From Streptomyces sp. MMG1533 (GTDB lineage Bacteria; Actinomycetota; Actinomycetes; Streptomycetales; Streptomycetaceae), in contig NZ_LGDG01000268.1 in NCBI RefSeq assembly GCF_001279775.1, positions 1 through 64,000 of the forward strand: a stretch of 64,000 nucleotides of DNA, written 5' to 3'. Made by a program: the position numbers and the translations under genes. Of this stretch, positions 51,020 to 61,639 are shown one piece after another. Positions within the stretch are counted from its first letter, which is position 1. Each line of letters begins with the position of its first letter. The notes beneath the pieces are model-generated. The model was given only the letters and a program-made list of their open reading frames with translations, searched no databases and was not told the origin of the DNA.

Positions 51020-51931
51020 CTATGCCGAGGCCAACGCCGGTTCCGTGGCCGTCGCCGTTGCCAGGGACTGGTCGTAGCGGTGCAGGACCAGGCGGGCCAT
51101 GGCCGGGTGGGTGCCGAGGGGGGCCGAGGCTATCCAGGGGGCTTTTTCCGCGCACTGGGTGGCGAAGAGACCCGGGGCCGTGAAGTAGGAGGCGACGGCC
51201 ACCCGGTGGCGGCCTCGGGCTGCGAGGGCGCGGACGGCCGTGTCGACCGTCGGTTTGGCTGCCGAGGCGTAGGCCGGGACCACCGGGACGCCCAGGCGTT
51301 CCGACAGGAGGTGGGCCGTGCGGCCCGTGTCCACTGCCGCCTGGGGGTCTCGGGAGCCGGCCGCGGCGAGGACGACCGCGCTGGAGCGGCGGGTGGTCTC
51401 GTCCATGCGGTTGCGCCAGCCGGCCTCGACGAGGCGGGCGTGCAGGGTCTCCACGAGGAGGGGGTGCGGGCCGAGCGGGGCGGCCACGCGGGTGCGGGCC
51501 GGGCCGGCGGCCGCCATCTCGGGGATGTCGCGCTTGACGTGGTAGCCGCGGCTGAGGAGCAGCGGTACGAGCACGGCGTCGCCGGTGCCGAGGGAGGCGA
51601 GCGTGTCGGGGAGCAGCGGCTCGTTCAGCTCGATGTGGCCGAGGCGCACGGGCAGGCCGGGACGCAGCTCGCGGACGCGCTCGACGAGGGTGTGGACCGT
51701 GCTCAGCGTGCGCGGGTCGCGGCTGCCGTGGGCGACCAGGACGAGCGCGGGCGGCTCGGGGCGCCGGCGGCCGTCGAGCGAGACGAGGCTGAGCTGGGTG
51801 GCGAGCTGGCTGCTGATCCGGTTCATGATGTGCGCCGTACTGTCGAGGTCGGCCCCCGGGAGCGGCGGGGCTCCGATGGGGAGGGGCGTGGTCTTCTCAC
51901 GAGGAACGTTCGACTTGCTCGTCGCCGTCAT
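51020..51931 (-). CDS. CbiX/SirB-like sirohydrochlorin chelatase
   Basis: A 303-residue two-domain CbiX-family chelatase. Each half has the core ([14 protein letters not shown] near 61; [14 protein letters not shown] near 187). The N-terminal His in AHGSRD is a metal ligand; the second half has lost it (AAGSRD), so one site probably binds metal. It likely inserts Fe or Co into sirohydrochlorin for siroheme or cobalamin. Nitrate reductase nearby would supply a need for siroheme in the nitrite reductase step. Confidence 0.87.
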   Translation of the reverse strand: MTATSKSNVPREKTTPLPIGAPPLPGADLDSTAHIMNRISSQLATQLSLVSLDGRRRPEPPALVLVAHGSRDPRTLSTVHTLVERVRELRPGLPVRLGHIELNEPLLPDTLASLGTGDAVLVPLLLSRGYHVKRDIPEMAAAGPARTRVAAPLGPHPLLVETLHARLVEAGWRNRMDETTRRSSAVVLAAAGSRDPQAAVDTGRTAHLLSERLGVPVVPAYASAAKPTVDTAVRALAARGRHRVAVASYFTAPGLFATQCAEKAPWIASAPLGTHPAMARLVLHRYDQSLATATATEPALASA

Positions 51932-52143
51932 GAACCGATGGTGGCGGCGGGAGGTTGCCGCCCCGTTGCACGGGAATGACGGGTGTTTTCAGGGGGTTCA
52001 CGGTGGGGTGCAGGGGGTCTGTGAGGTGTTGTGACCTGCGGATTCACCGGTCGACGTGAAACTGGTCACAGGGGTGGCGGCGAACCGGGGGGCCTTACAG
52101 GACGTCTCTGACTGTCGAAAGCCGACCGGGGAGGGGCCCTGCG

Positions 52144-52830
52144 ATGCGACTGCCCAAGCCGCGCAGACCGCGCCTGCCGCGCACCCGTGCCGGGCAGCGG
52201 CGGCTGGTGCAGGCCGTGATGGCCGGGTGCGTGCTGGCGTTGCTGCCCGTGACCTGGATGTACGCCGTGACGGGCGACCGGCTGCGCACCGCGGCGGACG
52301 TCCCGCGCACCGAGGTCGCCGTCGTGTTCGGCGCCGGTCTGTGGGCCGGGGAGCCGTCGCCGTATCTGGCCCACCGGCTGGACGCGGCGGCGCGGCTGTA
52401 CCGCGAGAACCGGATCGAGGTCGTCCTGGTCACCGGCGACAACAGTCGCGAGGACTACGACGAGCCGGACGCGATGCGCACGTATCTCACGAAGCACGGC
52501 GTGCCCGACGCGCGGATCGTCAGCGACTACGCGGGCTTCGACACCTGGGACTCCTGCGTCCGCGCGAAGAAGATCTTCGGCGTCGACCGGGCCGTGCTGA
52601 TCAGCCAGGGCTTCCACATCCGGCGGGCGGTGGCGCTGTGCCAGGCGGCGGGGGTCACGTCGTACGGCGTCGGGGTCGACGCCAAGCACGACGTGACCTG
52701 GTACTACGGGGGCGCCCGGGAGATCTTCGCGGCGGGGAAGGCGGCCCTGGACGCGGTGTTCGAGCCGGATCCCCGGTTCCTCGGGCCGAGGGAACCGGGG
52801 GTCACCCAGGCGCTCGCTAGCGGCCGGTGA
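52144..52830 (+). CDS. SanA/YdcF (DUF218) membrane protein
   Basis: A 228-residue DUF218 protein. A cytoplasmic basic start ([19 protein letters not shown]) and one membrane helix (about 27-45) lead to the extracellular domain with [20 protein letters not shown] and VTGDNSRED. Family members (SanA, YdcF) affect envelope permeability; the reaction is unknown. It overlaps the convergent enoyl-CoA hydratase gene by 14 bp. GGGGAGGGG precedes the ATG. Confidence 0.85.
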   Translation: MRLPKPRRPRLPRTRAGQRRLVQAVMAGCVLALLPVTWMYAVTGDRLRTAADVPRTEVAVVFGAGLWAGEPSPYLAHRLDAAARLYRENRIEVVLVTGDNSREDYDEPDAMRTYLTKHGVPDARIVSDYAGFDTWDSCVRAKKIFGVDRAVLISQGFHIRRAVALCQAAGVTSYGVGVDAKHDVTWYYGGAREIFAAGKAALDAVFEPDPRFLGPREPGVTQALASGR

Positions 52831-53584
52831 AGCGCGGGGCGCGTTTCTCCAGGAACGCGGCCATTCCCTCCTTCTGGTCCTCGGTCGCGAACAGGGCGTG
52901 GAACACCCGCCGTTCGAAGCGGACGCCGTCCCGCAGGCCGGTCTCCAGGGCGCGGTCGACGCACTCGCGGGCCGCGCCGACCGCCGTACGGCTGTACGAG
53001 GCGACGGTCGCCGCCGCTTCGAGGGCCTCGGGCAGGACCCGGTCGTCGGGGACGACGCGGGAGACCAGACCGGATGCCTCCGCCTCGCGGGCGTCCATCG
53101 TGCGGCCGGTGAGGACCAGGTCCATCGCCTTGGCCCGGCCCACCAGGCGGGTCAGTCGCTGGGTGCCGCCGATGCCGGGGATCACGCCCAGCTTGATCTC
53201 CGGTTGCCCGAAGACCGCCGACTCCCCCGCGATCACCAGGTCGCACATCATCGCCAGTTCGCAACCGCCGCCCAGGGCATGCCCGTTGACGGCGGCGATC
53301 TTCGGGGTGCGGAGGTCCGCGAAGTGCTCCCAGGCGGCGAAGTAGTCCTCCGCGGCCATCTCCACGGCCGTCTTCGACGCCATCTCCTTGATGTCGGCGC
53401 CGGCCGCGAAGACCTTCTCCGAGCCGGTGACGACGAAGCAGCCGACCTCGGGGTCCGCGTCCAACGGGTCGAGAGCGGAGAGGAGTTCGGCAAGGAGCTC
53501 GCCGCTGAGGGCGTTGAGGACGTGCGGGCGGTGCAGACGTACGGTCACCACGCGGCCGTGGCGTTCGAGCTTGAGGTTGTTCAT
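52817..53584 (-). CDS. Enoyl-CoA hydratase/isomerase
   Basis: A 255-residue crotonase-fold protein. ATG 53584 has GGAGG upstream and starts the canonical N-terminus ([23 protein letters not shown]). The oxyanion hole loops [13 protein letters not shown] and [13 protein letters not shown] are intact. Glu residues of hydratases sit in CELAM and in [13 protein letters not shown] (catalytic Glu pair plausible). It probably hydrates short-chain enoyl-CoA in fatty-acid oxidation. It follows the membrane reductase gene by 29 bp on the same strand. Confidence 0.9.
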   Translation of the reverse strand: MNNLKLERHGRVVTVRLHRPHVLNALSGELLAELLSALDPLDADPEVGCFVVTGSEKVFAAGADIKEMASKTAVEMAAEDYFAAWEHFADLRTPKIAAVNGHALGGGCELAMMCDLVIAGESAVFGQPEIKLGVIPGIGGTQRLTRLVGRAKAMDLVLTGRTMDAREAEASGLVSRVVPDDRVLPEALEAAATVASYSRTAVGAARECVDRALETGLRDGVRFERRVFHALFATEDQKEGMAAFLEKRAPRFTGR

Positions 53585-53613
53585 GTTCGCCTCCAGAGCG
53601 CAAAGTCGCAAAG

Positions 53614-54882
53614 TCACGAGTCCCAGATCGCGCCGTAGGCCGGAATCCCGCGCCGCTCCAGTCCGTGCACCACCTGCCAGGTGAGCTTCTTGTTGGAGAT
53701 GCAGATCACCGCCTCGGCCCCGAAGTCGCGGTAGGCCTCGTAGGCGAGGCGCACCATGTCGGGCTTGCCGTCGCGGGAGGTGTCCCAGACGAGGGCGTGC
53801 GGCTGGACGGCGAGGATCTCGTCGACGAGGGCGTCGCCGTAGGTGGTGCGGGGGTCGCGGGTCGCCCAGACCAGGCGGGAGGGGACCTCGGCGGCGAGGA
53901 GGTGGGGCAGGCAGGGGCCGATGCCGCTGCCGGTCGCCACGTAGACGACCTTCGTGAAGAGTGTCTCGATGTTGGCGACCCCGGCCGTGGTGATGCCCTT
54001 CACCCACACCCGGGACGGCATGTCGTCGATGAACGAGCCCGTCCAGTCGCCGGCCCGGGAGATGGTGAGCCGGAAGCCGGGCTCGCCGGGGGACGGGACG
54101 TTGGCGAAGGAGTGCCACTCCTTCAGCGGGCTGCGGCTGACCGCCGTGGAGGAGCCGGCGAAGGGGGTCTCGCCGTGGTCGAAGCGGGCCAGGGCCACAT
54201 GTGACGAGGGGCGTTCGACGCGCACGTCGACCTTGCGCAGCCGCAGCCAGGGCAGGGCGACGCTGAAGGTGACGACCGCGAGGACCGTGAGCGGGACCGG
54301 CCCCGGGGTGGACAGCAGGGTGTGCGTCCAGAAGAGGGCGAGGGCCGTCCAGCCGCCGAAGCGGTGGATCTTCTCGAAGTGGTCGTGATGGCGGGAGCGG
54401 AAGGGGGGCAGGGCGGTGGCGACGATGACGGCCAGGAGGGCCACCAGGGCCCAACTCACCGCAGTCAGCGCGGTGTTCGTACCCTGCGACGTGACCGAGA
54501 CCGCCAGCGCCAGGAACCACCCCGCACCTGCCAGCGCCCCGCCCACGTGCAGTCCGCCGAAGTGGTAGACCTTGCCCAGCGTCCAGCGGATCCGCAGCGG
54601 CCAACCGGGTGACGGCCAAGTGGCCAGCCGGAAGAAGAGGTTGATGACGTACTGCTGGCGGACCACGATCGCGAGGGCGAGGTTGGCGATCGAGGCGTGG
54701 CCCAAGGTCGGCGTCGACAGCGGCCAACCGGCGTACAGGAACACCAGGTTGGCGAGGATCACCAGCCCCGCCAGGCGGTTGTGGTGCATCAGGCGCGGGT
54801 GCTTGAGCAGGCGGCGGGCGGCGGGGAGGAGTGGGGGCAGCTCGACGGCCTCGACGGCCTCCCGGTCGAGTGAGGTCGTCAT
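53614..54882 (-). CDS. Membrane NAD(P)-binding reductase, ferric-reductase-like
   Basis: A 422-residue protein. About six membrane helices (about residues 38-215) with several His in loops and helices (for example [29 protein letters not shown]). A cytoplasmic FNR-like domain follows (about 225-420), with [20 protein letters not shown] as NAD(P)-binding loop and [16 protein letters not shown] 54882 overlaps the upstream adenylating enzyme stop by 4 bp. With that gene it reproduces, as two proteins, the order adenylation/six-helix/FAD-NAD(P) of fungal TmpL. Confidence 0.75.
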   Translation of the reverse strand: MTTSLDREAVEAVELPPLLPAARRLLKHPRLMHHNRLAGLVILANLVFLYAGWPLSTPTLGHASIANLALAIVVRQQYVINLFFRLATWPSPGWPLRIRWTLGKVYHFGGLHVGGALAGAGWFLALAVSVTSQGTNTALTAVSWALVALLAVIVATALPPFRSRHHDHFEKIHRFGGWTALALFWTHTLLSTPGPVPLTVLAVVTFSVALPWLRLRKVDVRVERPSSHVALARFDHGETPFAGSSTAVSRSPLKEWHSFANVPSPGEPGFRLTISRAGDWTGSFIDDMPSRVWVKGITTAGVANIETLFTKVVYVATGSGIGPCLPHLLAAEVPSRLVWATRDPRTTYGDALVDEILAVQPHALVWDTSRDGKPDMVRLAYEAYRDFGAEAVICISNKKLTWQVVHGLERRGIPAYGAIWDS

Positions 54883-56441
54883 CGGGCCACCTCCTGAAGA
54901 GCCGTCCGTTCCTCGGCCAGCCGCAGCAGCGCCGGTTTGTCGATCTTGCCGCGGTCGGTCTCGGGGAAGACGGCGATCGGCAGGACGTCCGAGGGCACGC
55001 AGTAGTAGGGCAGGGCGTCGGCGACCGCGCGGCGGGCCGCGTCCGGGTCGACGTGCGCCGGGCTGACGAAGGAGACCAGGTTCCGTGCGTCCCGTTTCAG
55101 GGTCACCGCGCGCACGCAGCCCTCGACGGACTCCAGTACCGAGGAGACGGAGTCGAGTTCGACGCGGAAGCCGCGCACCTTGACCTGGTCGTCGGTGCGG
55201 CCGAGGTGTTCGAGTTCGCCGTCGGGGGTCCAACGGCCCAGGTCACGGGTGCGGAACATACGGTGGTCGCCGCCGAGGAAGGGGTCGGGGGCGTAGCGCT
55301 CGGCGTTCAGTTCGTCGTTGCCGAGGTAGCCGGCCGAGACGCAGTCGCCGCCCGCCCACATCTCGCCGACCTCGCCGACGGGGAGGGGTCTGCGGTCGGC
55401 GTCGAGGACGTAGACCGTGTTGTTGGGGGTGGGGCGGCCGATGGTCAGCAGCGGGTCGGCCGGGTCGTGGCGGCGCATGGTGTTGACGATCGTCGTCTCG
55501 GTGGGGCCGCAGCAGTTGAAGAAGGCCGCCCGGCGGGCCCAGCGGTCGGCGAGCGGGCCCGGGCAGGGCTCGCCGGCGACGGCGACCGTGCGGACGCGCG
55601 GGCAGGCGGCGGGGTCGATGCCGGACAGCACGGTCGGGGTGGCGATCAGCACGGTGGCGGTGCGGGCCGCAGCCGCGATGTCCTTGCCGCGGATGACGAG
55701 GGTGCCGCCGTGGGCGAGGCAGCCGAGGATCTCCCAGGCCGCCATGTCGAAGGCGATGTTGAGGAGCTGGGCCACGCGGTCGCCGGGGCGGATACCGAGG
55801 CCGCCCGGCTGGGTGAGGAGGAGGTTGGCGACGTTGCGGTGGGTGACCTTCACGCCGTTGGGGCGGCCGGTGGTGCCGGAGGTGAACAGGACGTAGCAGC
55901 CGTCGTCGGGGCGGACGTGCGGGCGTGGGGCCCGGGGCTCGCCTCCGGCGGGACGGCGGGGGCCGGGTACGTACGGCAGCGGTTCGTCGAGCGCGATCGT
56001 GCGGTGGCCGTCCGGCAGCGGCACACGGTGGGCGTGTTCCGCGAGGGTGAGGACCACGCGGGTGCGGGCCGTGCGGACGACGTGGAGGAGCTGGGCCGGG
56101 GGCGCCATGGCGATGTCCTGCGGGACGTAGGCGGCGCCCGCCTTCAGGATGCCGAGCAGGCCGACGATCATCGGGATCGAACGGCGGACGAAGAGTCCGA
56201 CGTGGTCGCCGGGGCGCACGCCCTCTTGGACGAGGCGGGTGGCGAGGGCGTCGGCGTAACGGTTGAGCTCGCCGTAGGTGATCGTCGCGCCCAGGTGCTC
56301 GGCGGCGACCGCGTGCGGGGCGGTCGCCGCCTGCCGTTCCACGGCGTGGTGGACCAGGGGGTCCGGGACGGCGACGGTGGGGCCGTGGCCGTACTGCCGG
56401 AAGAGGCGCTGGTCACGTGGGGTCAAATGGCGCAGGAGCAT
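54879..56441 (-). CDS. AMP-forming adenylating enzyme (NRPS A-domain-like, stand-alone)
   Basis: A 520-residue ANL-superfamily enzyme. ATG 56441 has AGGAGG upstream; the longer frame (to 56660) is without one. A3 motif [20 protein letters not shown]5 [11 protein letters not shown]7 [10 protein letters not shown]8 [16 protein letters not shown] and A10 with Lys ([13 protein letters not shown]). No carrier protein or condensation domain follows, so the activated acid must go to another acceptor, or the downstream membrane reductase acts on it. Substrate code cannot be inferred safely. Confidence 0.85.
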   Translation of the reverse strand: MLLRHLTPRDQRLFRQYGHGPTVAVPDPLVHHAVERQAATAPHAVAAEHLGATITYGELNRYADALATRLVQEGVRPGDHVGLFVRRSIPMIVGLLGILKAGAAYVPQDIAMAPPAQLLHVVRTARTRVVLTLAEHAHRVPLPDGHRTIALDEPLPYVPGPRRPAGGEPRAPRPHVRPDDGCYVLFTSGTTGRPNGVKVTHRNVANLLLTQPGGLGIRPGDRVAQLLNIAFDMAAWEILGCLAHGGTLVIRGKDIAAAARTATVLIATPTVLSGIDPAACPRVRTVAVAGEPCPGPLADRWARRAAFFNCCGPTETTIVNTMRRHDPADPLLTIGRPTPNNTVYVLDADRRPLPVGEVGEMWAGGDCVSAGYLGNDELNAERYAPDPFLGGDHRMFRTRDLGRWTPDGELEHLGRTDDQVKVRGFRVELDSVSSVLESVEGCVRAVTLKRDARNLVSFVSPAHVDPDAARRAVADALPYYCVPSDVLPIAVFPETDRGKIDKPALLRLAEERTALQEVAR

Positions 56442-56638
56442 GGTCGGGGGACCTCCTGGCTGGCTGTTTCGAGTGACGGTTTGCCACACGCGGCGGAGCC
56501 TCGTGTGGATGCAGCCGGGATGAGCGGCGGGCATGCCCGGGTGTCGAACGCCGTGCGGAGTCGCGCGCGGAAGCCAGTCTGCGGTCCGGGTCTTCCAACT
56601 CTCAACGAGGCGTGATCGGCCAATCACGGAACGGAACG

Positions 56639-56652
56639 CGCCACATGTGGCG
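56639..56652. promoter_or_regulatory. Perfect palindrome CGCCACATGTGGCG in divergent promoter region
   Basis: A perfect 14-bp palindrome followed by TTTT, in the 394-bp gap between divergent adenylating-enzyme and nitrate reductase genes. GTGAT-N6-ATCAC (56612-56627) lies next to it. Either may be an operator; the binder is unknown. Confidence 0.35.
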
Positions 56653-56785
56653 TTTTCCACAACAGCGGCAACTTCCGTATCGCCCGGCGGCGACTGAGTG
56701 GTGGGCAGGCATGCGCCTCGTGGCCTGGACGGACGTGCGCCTCACGGCGGCGGGCCGGCGGCGGGGAGGTCGCCGTGTCGGGCGC

Positions 56786-56823
56786 GTAACAGGGAGCCCC
56801 CGTCCGCGTAACACGGCCGAAGC
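56786..56823 (+). promoter_or_regulatory. GlnR-like box before nitrate reductase
   Basis: GTAAC at 56786 and 56808 are 22 bp apart, the a-site period in GlnR boxes; GAAGC follows at the b-site position (56819-56823). The first b-site is not conserved. The box ends 13 bp before the ATG, which is unusually close. Confidence 0.35.
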
Positions 56824-56835
56824 ACGCTGAGAGGC

Positions 56836-58998
56836 ATGCAGAACTCCGCGACGCCCACGCACTGCCCGTACTGCGCCCTGCAGTGCGGGATGAACCTGAC
56901 GGCCACCCCGGACGGGACCGTCGAAGTGAGCGAGCGCGCGGATTTCCCGGTGAACCGGGGCGCGCTGTGCGGCAAGGGCCGTACCGCGCCGGCGGTGCTC
57001 TCGTCCCGGGTGCGGCTGACCTCCCCGTTGGTGCGCTCCGAGGGCACGCTGGTGCCCGCCTCCTGGGACGAGGCACTGGACCGGATCGCCGAGGGGCTGT
57101 CCCGCACGCGCACGGAGCATGGTCCGGACGCGTGCGGGGTCTTCGGCGGGGGCGGACTGACGAACGAGAAGGCGTACACGCTCGGCAAGTTCGCGCGCGT
57201 GGTGCTCGGCACCTCGCAGATCGACTACAACGGCCGCTTCTGCATGTCGTCCGCGGCTGCCGCCGGAATCAAGGCCTTCGGGCTGGACCGCGGGCTGCCC
57301 TTCCCGCTGGAGGACATCCCCAAGACGGGCTGCGTCATCCTCGTGGGGTCCAACCTCGCGGAGACGATGCCCCCGTCCCTGAGGTTCTTCAACGAACTGC
57401 GGGAGAACGGCGGCACGCTGATCGTCATCGACCCGCGCCGCACGAAGACCGCCGAGCAGGCCGATCTGCACCTGGCGCCCAGGCCGGGGACGGACCTGGC
57501 GCTGGCGCTCGGGTTGTTGCACCTGGTCGTCGCCGAGGGGCGGGTCGACGAGGAGTACGTCCGCGAGCGGACCGCCGGCTGGGACGAGGCACGGGCCGCG
57601 GCGATGGCGCACTGGCCGGAGTACGTGGAACGGATCACGGGGGTGTCCGTTCCGCAACTCCGTGAGACGGTACGCATGTTCTGCGAGCCGGAGTCCGCGA
57701 TGGTGCTCACCGCCCGCGGGCCCGAGCAGCAGTCCAAGGGCACCGACACCGTGGGCGCCTGGATCAACCTGTGCCTGGCGACCGGCCGCGCGGGGCGACC
57801 GCTGTCCGGCTACGGCTGCCTGACCGGGCAGGGCAACGGACAGGGCGGACGCGAGCACGGCCAGAAGGCCGACCAGCTGCCCGGCTACCGCAAGCTGGAC
57901 GACCCCGCGGCGCGACGGCATGTCGCCGAGGTGTGGGGCGTGGACCCCGACAGCCTCCCCGGGCCGGGGCGCAGCGCCTACGAGCTGCTGGACGCACTGG
58001 GTACGGACATCAAGTCGCTGCTGCTGATGGCGTCGAACCCGGTGGTGTCGGCGCCGCGTGCCGCGCACATCGAGGAGCGCATCAAGTCGCTGGACTTCCT
58101 CGCGGTGTGCGATGTCGTGCTGTCGGAGACGGCGGCCCTCGCGGACGTCGTCCTGCCGGTCACGCAGTGGGCGGAGGAGACGGGCACCATGACCAACCTG
58201 GAGGGCAGGGTGCTGTTGCGCAAGCGGGCGATCACCCCGCCCGAGGGCATCCGCAGCGACCTGGAGGTCATGCACGAGCTGGCCGCCCGGCTCGGCGTGG
58301 AGAAGGGCTTCCCGACCGACCCCGAGGAGGTCTTCGAGGAGCTGCGCCGGGCCAGCGCGGGCGGCCCGGCGGACTACTCCGGGATCACCTACCGGCGGCT
58401 GGCGGAGGAGAACGGCGTGTTCTGGCCGTGCCCGGCGGCGGACGTCGACGAGTCCGAGGACGCCTGCCTGGATGCCCGCGCAGACGACGACCCGGCGCAG
58501 GACGACGACACCGCCGGCGCTGTGCACCCCGGCACCCCGCGCCTCTTCCTCGACCGCTTCGCCACCCCGGACGGCCGGGCCCGGTTCGTCCCCGTCTCGC
58601 ACCGGGCGATCGCGGAGGAACCCGACGACGACTATCCCGTACTGCTGACGACCGGCCGGGTCGTGGCGCAGTACCAGTCCGGCGCCCAGACCCGCCGCGT
58701 CGACGAGCTGAACACCGCCGCACCCGGCCCGTTCGTGGAGCTGCACCCGCGGCTGGCGGAGCGGCTGGGCGCGGCCGAGGGCGATCCGGTGGCCGTGGTC
58801 TCCCGGCGCGGCCGGGCGGTGGCACCGGCCCGGATCACGACCACGATCCGTCCGGACACCGTCTTCATGCCCTTCCACTGGCCCGGCGAGGGCCGCGCCA
58901 ACACCCTGACCAACCCGGCCCTCGACCCGACCTCGCGGATGCCGGAGTTCAAGGCGTGCGCGGTGCGGGTCGAGGCGGTCGAGGCGGTCGAGAGCTAG
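56836..58998 (+). CDS. Assimilatory nitrate reductase, catalytic subunit (molybdopterin)
   Basis: A 720-residue molybdopterin enzyme of NasA/NarB type. N-terminal 4Fe-4S ligands Cys10, Cys13, Cys17 and Cys45; Mo ligand Cys136 (NGRFCMSSA). Typical later motifs are VGSNLAETMPP, NGQGGREHG and FHWPGEGRAN. An acidic insertion lies around 540-560. It reduces nitrate to nitrite in the cytoplasm, drawing electrons from ferredoxin or a flavoprotein. A formate dehydrogenase alternative cannot be excluded from sequence alone, but the Mo ligand is Cys, not Sec. Confidence 0.88.
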   Translation: MQNSATPTHCPYCALQCGMNLTATPDGTVEVSERADFPVNRGALCGKGRTAPAVLSSRVRLTSPLVRSEGTLVPASWDEALDRIAEGLSRTRTEHGPDACGVFGGGGLTNEKAYTLGKFARVVLGTSQIDYNGRFCMSSAAAAGIKAFGLDRGLPFPLEDIPKTGCVILVGSNLAETMPPSLRFFNELRENGGTLIVIDPRRTKTAEQADLHLAPRPGTDLALALGLLHLVVAEGRVDEEYVRERTAGWDEARAAAMAHWPEYVERITGVSVPQLRETVRMFCEPESAMVLTARGPEQQSKGTDTVGAWINLCLATGRAGRPLSGYGCLTGQGNGQGGREHGQKADQLPGYRKLDDPAARRHVAEVWGVDPDSLPGPGRSAYELLDALGTDIKSLLLMASNPVVSAPRAAHIEERIKSLDFLAVCDVVLSETAALADVVLPVTQWAEETGTMTNLEGRVLLRKRAITPPEGIRSDLEVMHELAARLGVEKGFPTDPEEVFEELRRASAGGPADYSGITYRRLAEENGVFWPCPAADVDESEDACLDARADDDPAQDDDTAGAVHPGTPRLFLDRFATPDGRARFVPVSHRAIAEEPDDDYPVLLTTGRVVAQYQSGAQTRRVDELNTAAPGPFVELHPRLAERLGAAEGDPVAVVSRRGRAVAPARITTTIRPDTVFMPFHWPGEGRANTLTNPALDPTSRMPEFKACAVRVEAVEAVES

Positions 58999-59043
58999 GA
59001 ATCCTGTCCCACGGCCGTCAGGAACGTCTCCGCGGCCTTCGCC

Positions 59044-60234
59044 TCACCAGGTGACGGGGAGGGTGCGGACGCCGTGGACGGCGCGTCCCTCCAGGGCGTG
59101 CACCTCGGCCGGAGCCGTCAGCCGCAGTTCGGGCAGCCTGTGGAACAGGGCGGGCAGCGCGATCTGGAGTTCGGCGCGGGCGAGGGACTGTCCGAGGCAG
59201 TGGTGCAGGCCGTGGCTGAAGGTCAGGTGCTGCTGGGCGTCCCGGGTGATGTCGAAGGCGTCCGGATAGGGGAAGACGCGGGGGTCCCGGTTGGCTGCCT
59301 GGAGCGCGACGACGACTCCTTCACCGGCCCGTACGGTGACGCCGCCGAGCTCCACGTCCTCGGTGGCGATGCGCCGTATCCCGATGTGTACGACGGTGAG
59401 ATGACGCAGCAGTTCCTCGACGGCTCCCGGCACCAGTTCCGGATCCGCCCGCAGTGCGGCCAGTTGCTCCGGGTGGGACAGCAACGTCACCACGCCGAGC
59501 GACAGCATGCTCGCCGTCGTTTCGTGGCCGGCGATGAGCAGCATCACCGCCATCCCGGCCGCCTCCGCGGCGGACGCCTCGCCGGTGGCCACGCGTTCGG
59601 TCGCGAGCCGGCTCAGCAGGTCGTCGCCGGGATCGGCGGTCTTGGCGGCGAGCAGTTCGCTGAGGTAGCCGAACAGCGCGGCCCAGCCCGCCCGCATCGC
59701 TTCGGGCCCGGCGCTCACGGTGGCGAACGCGGCGGCGTGCCGATGGATGAACTCCCGCTCCGCGTAGGGCACTCCGAGGAGTTCGCAGATGACGAGCAGC
59801 GGCAGGGGAAGGGTGAAGTGCTCCACCAGATCGGCGGTCGGCCCCTTGGCCGCCAGGTCGTCGATGAGCCGGTCGGTGAGGTGCCGGATCGCCGGACGCA
59901 GTTCCTCGACGCGGCGGAAGGTGAAGTCGGGGATGAGCATCCGGCGCAGCCGCGTGTGGTCGGGCGGGTCCATGGCGAAGAGCTGGCCGGGAGAGCGCGG
60001 CGGCGGGGTCGGCTGGAGGCCGGGGAAGCCCTCGCGGACGTTCTCGGAGCTGAAGCGGGCGTCCGCCAGGACTGCGCGGGCCTCCTCGTGCCGTGTGACC
60101 AGCCACGGGGTGTTGCCACCCCACAGGGCGATCCGGCTGATCGGGCTCCGCTCGCGCAGCTCAGCGTATTCGGGGGGCGGGTCGAGCAGGGTGGTGCGCC
60201 GCATGGGCAGCGCGGGGAACACGGTCTCAGACAT
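59044..60234 (-). CDS. Cytochrome P450
   Basis: A 396-residue bacterial class I P450. Oxygen-binding I-helix LLIAGHETTAS (AGHETT 235-240), ExxR at Glu274-Arg277, and heme loop FSHGLHHCLGQSLARAE with Cys346. Similar to the CYP105/CYP107 style of Streptomyces. Its start overlaps the preceding phosphodiesterase-type gene by 8 bp, so it is the last gene of the ebo-type operon. Substrate unknown; the ebo product or its precursor is a reasonable guess. Confidence 0.93.
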   Translation of the reverse strand: MSETVFPALPMRRTTLLDPPPEYAELRERSPISRIALWGGNTPWLVTRHEEARAVLADARFSSENVREGFPGLQPTPPPRSPGQLFAMDPPDHTRLRRMLIPDFTFRRVEELRPAIRHLTDRLIDDLAAKGPTADLVEHFTLPLPLLVICELLGVPYAEREFIHRHAAAFATVSAGPEAMRAGWAALFGYLSELLAAKTADPGDDLLSRLATERVATGEASAAEAAGMAVMLLIAGHETTASMLSLGVVTLLSHPEQLAALRADPELVPGAVEELLRHLTVVHIGIRRIATEDVELGGVTVRAGEGVVVALQAANRDPRVFPYPDAFDITRDAQQHLTFSHGLHHCLGQSLARAELQIALPALFHRLPELRLTAPAEVHALEGRAVHGVRTLPVTW

Positions 60235-61639
60235 GGTCGGCGTCTCCTGTCGAGGGCAGTCCGGCGAGCGTCAGCAGCAGGCTCTTGACGTCGGTCGCGA
60301 GGATCGCGTCGCGGCCGTGCTCCGGTCGCGAGCACAGCAGTACGGGGCCGTGTTCGGGGTCGTCGGGCAGGCGGCCGTGGCTGCCGCGTACGCCGGACGG
60401 GTCGAGCGGGACGGTACGGAGCCGGTAGCGGAAGCCGAGCTTCTTGCGGGCGACCTGGCCCACGGCGCGCAGCTTCACCGCCGGGACCGTCTCGTCGTAC
60501 AGCAGCTCGGCCGGGTCGTAGCCGGGCTTGCGGTGGATCTCGACCTGGCGGGCGAAGTCGGGGGCGCGGTCGTCGTCCAGCCAGTAGTAGTACGTGAACC
60601 ACGCGTCGGACTCGGCGACCGCGACCAGCTCTCCCGAACGCTCGTGGTCCAGGCCGTGCTCCGCCTTGCCCGCCGCGTCCAGGACCTGGTCGACGCCGTC
60701 GAGTTCGCCGAGGATCTTGGCGACCTCGGCCTCGTCCCGCGGATCGCGCACGTACACGTGCGCGATCTGGTGGTCGGCGACGGCGAAGGCGCGCGAGGTC
60801 CAGGGGTCCAGGTACTCCATGCCGTCCTGGGTGTGGACCTCCAGGAGCCCGGCGCGGCGCAGGGCGCGGTTGATGTCGACGGGCCGGGAGACCGGGGTGA
60901 TGCCGTACTCGCTGAGCGCCACGACCGTGGCGCCGGCGTCGAGGAAGTGGTCGATCAACGGGCGCAGTGCGTCGTCGAGTCGGCGGGCGGCGCGGGCGGT
61001 GGCCGCCGAGTCCGGTCCGGAGCGCTGCGGCTCGTAGTCCATCTGCGGGATGTAGACGAGGGTCAGGTCGGGGTCGTGCTCGTCGAAGACCTGGCGGGCG
61101 GCGCCGAGGATCCACTGGGTGGAGGGCATGCCCGCGTTCGGGCCCCAGTAGGTGAACAGGGGGAACGGGCCCAGCCGGTCGGTGAGTTCGTCGTGCAGGG
61201 ACGGCGGCCAGGTGTAGCAGTCGGGTTCCTTGCGGCCGTCGGAGTAGTAGACGGGGCGCGGGGTCACCGTCCAGTCGACGTCCGCGCCCATGGCGTACCA
61301 CCAGCAGATGTTGGCGACCTTGTAGCCGGGGCGGACCTTGCGGGCGGCGTCCCAGATCTTCTCGCCGCCGACGAGGGCGTTGTGCTGGCGCCACAGCAGT
61401 ACGTCGCCGAGGTCGCGGAAGTACCAGCCGTTGGCCACCGCGCCGTGGGTGGAGGGGAGTTCGCCGGTGAGGAAGGTGGACTGGGCGGTGCAGGTCACGG
61501 CGGGCAGGGTGGTGCCCAGCCGGGCCCGGAAGCCGCGGTCGCCGAGGGCGGCGACCGCGGGCATGTGTTTCAGCAGGGTGGGGGTGAGGCCGACGATGTC
61601 GAGGACGACCAGGCGGTTCGTGTGGGGGGTTTCGGTCAT
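60227..61639 (-). CDS. Alkaline phosphatase-superfamily (NPP-like) enzyme of ebo cluster
   Basis: A 470-residue type I phosphodiesterase/nucleotide pyrophosphatase-like protein without a signal peptide. N-terminal metal Asp14 (VVLDIVG), a candidate nucleophile Thr49 in LPAVTCTAQSTFLTGE, then IPQMDYEPQ and LSEYGITPV supply further metal ligands. Genes of this type accompany eboA/B/E in Streptomyces. It overlaps eboE by 4 bp. It likely removes or transfers phosphate of a prenyl- or nucleotidyl-type metabolite. Confidence 0.82.
   Translation of the reverse strand: MTETPHTNRLVVLDIVGLTPTLLKHMPAVAALGDRGFRARLGTTLPAVTCTAQSTFLTGELPSTHGAVANGWYFRDLGDVLLWRQHNALVGGEKIWDAARKVRPGYKVANICWWYAMGADVDWTVTPRPVYYSDGRKEPDCYTWPPSLHDELTDRLGPFPLFTYWGPNAGMPSTQWILGAARQVFDEHDPDLTLVYIPQMDYEPQRSGPDSAATARAARRLDDALRPLIDHFLDAGATVVALSEYGITPVSRPVDINRALRRAGLLEVHTQDGMEYLDPWTSRAFAVADHQIAHVYVRDPRDEAEVAKILGELDGVDQVLDAAGKAEHGLDHERSGELVAVAESDAWFTYYYWLDDDRAPDFARQVEIHRKPGYDPAELLYDETVPAVKLRAVGQVARKKLGFRYRLRTVPLDPSGVRGSHGRLPDDPEHGPVLLCSRPEHGRDAILATDVKSLLLTLAGLPSTGDADHV

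Noticed and set aside
51932..52143. Cobalamin riboswitch near the CbiX gene
   Set aside because: The region lacks a B12-box-like motif (GCCACTG) in either orientation.
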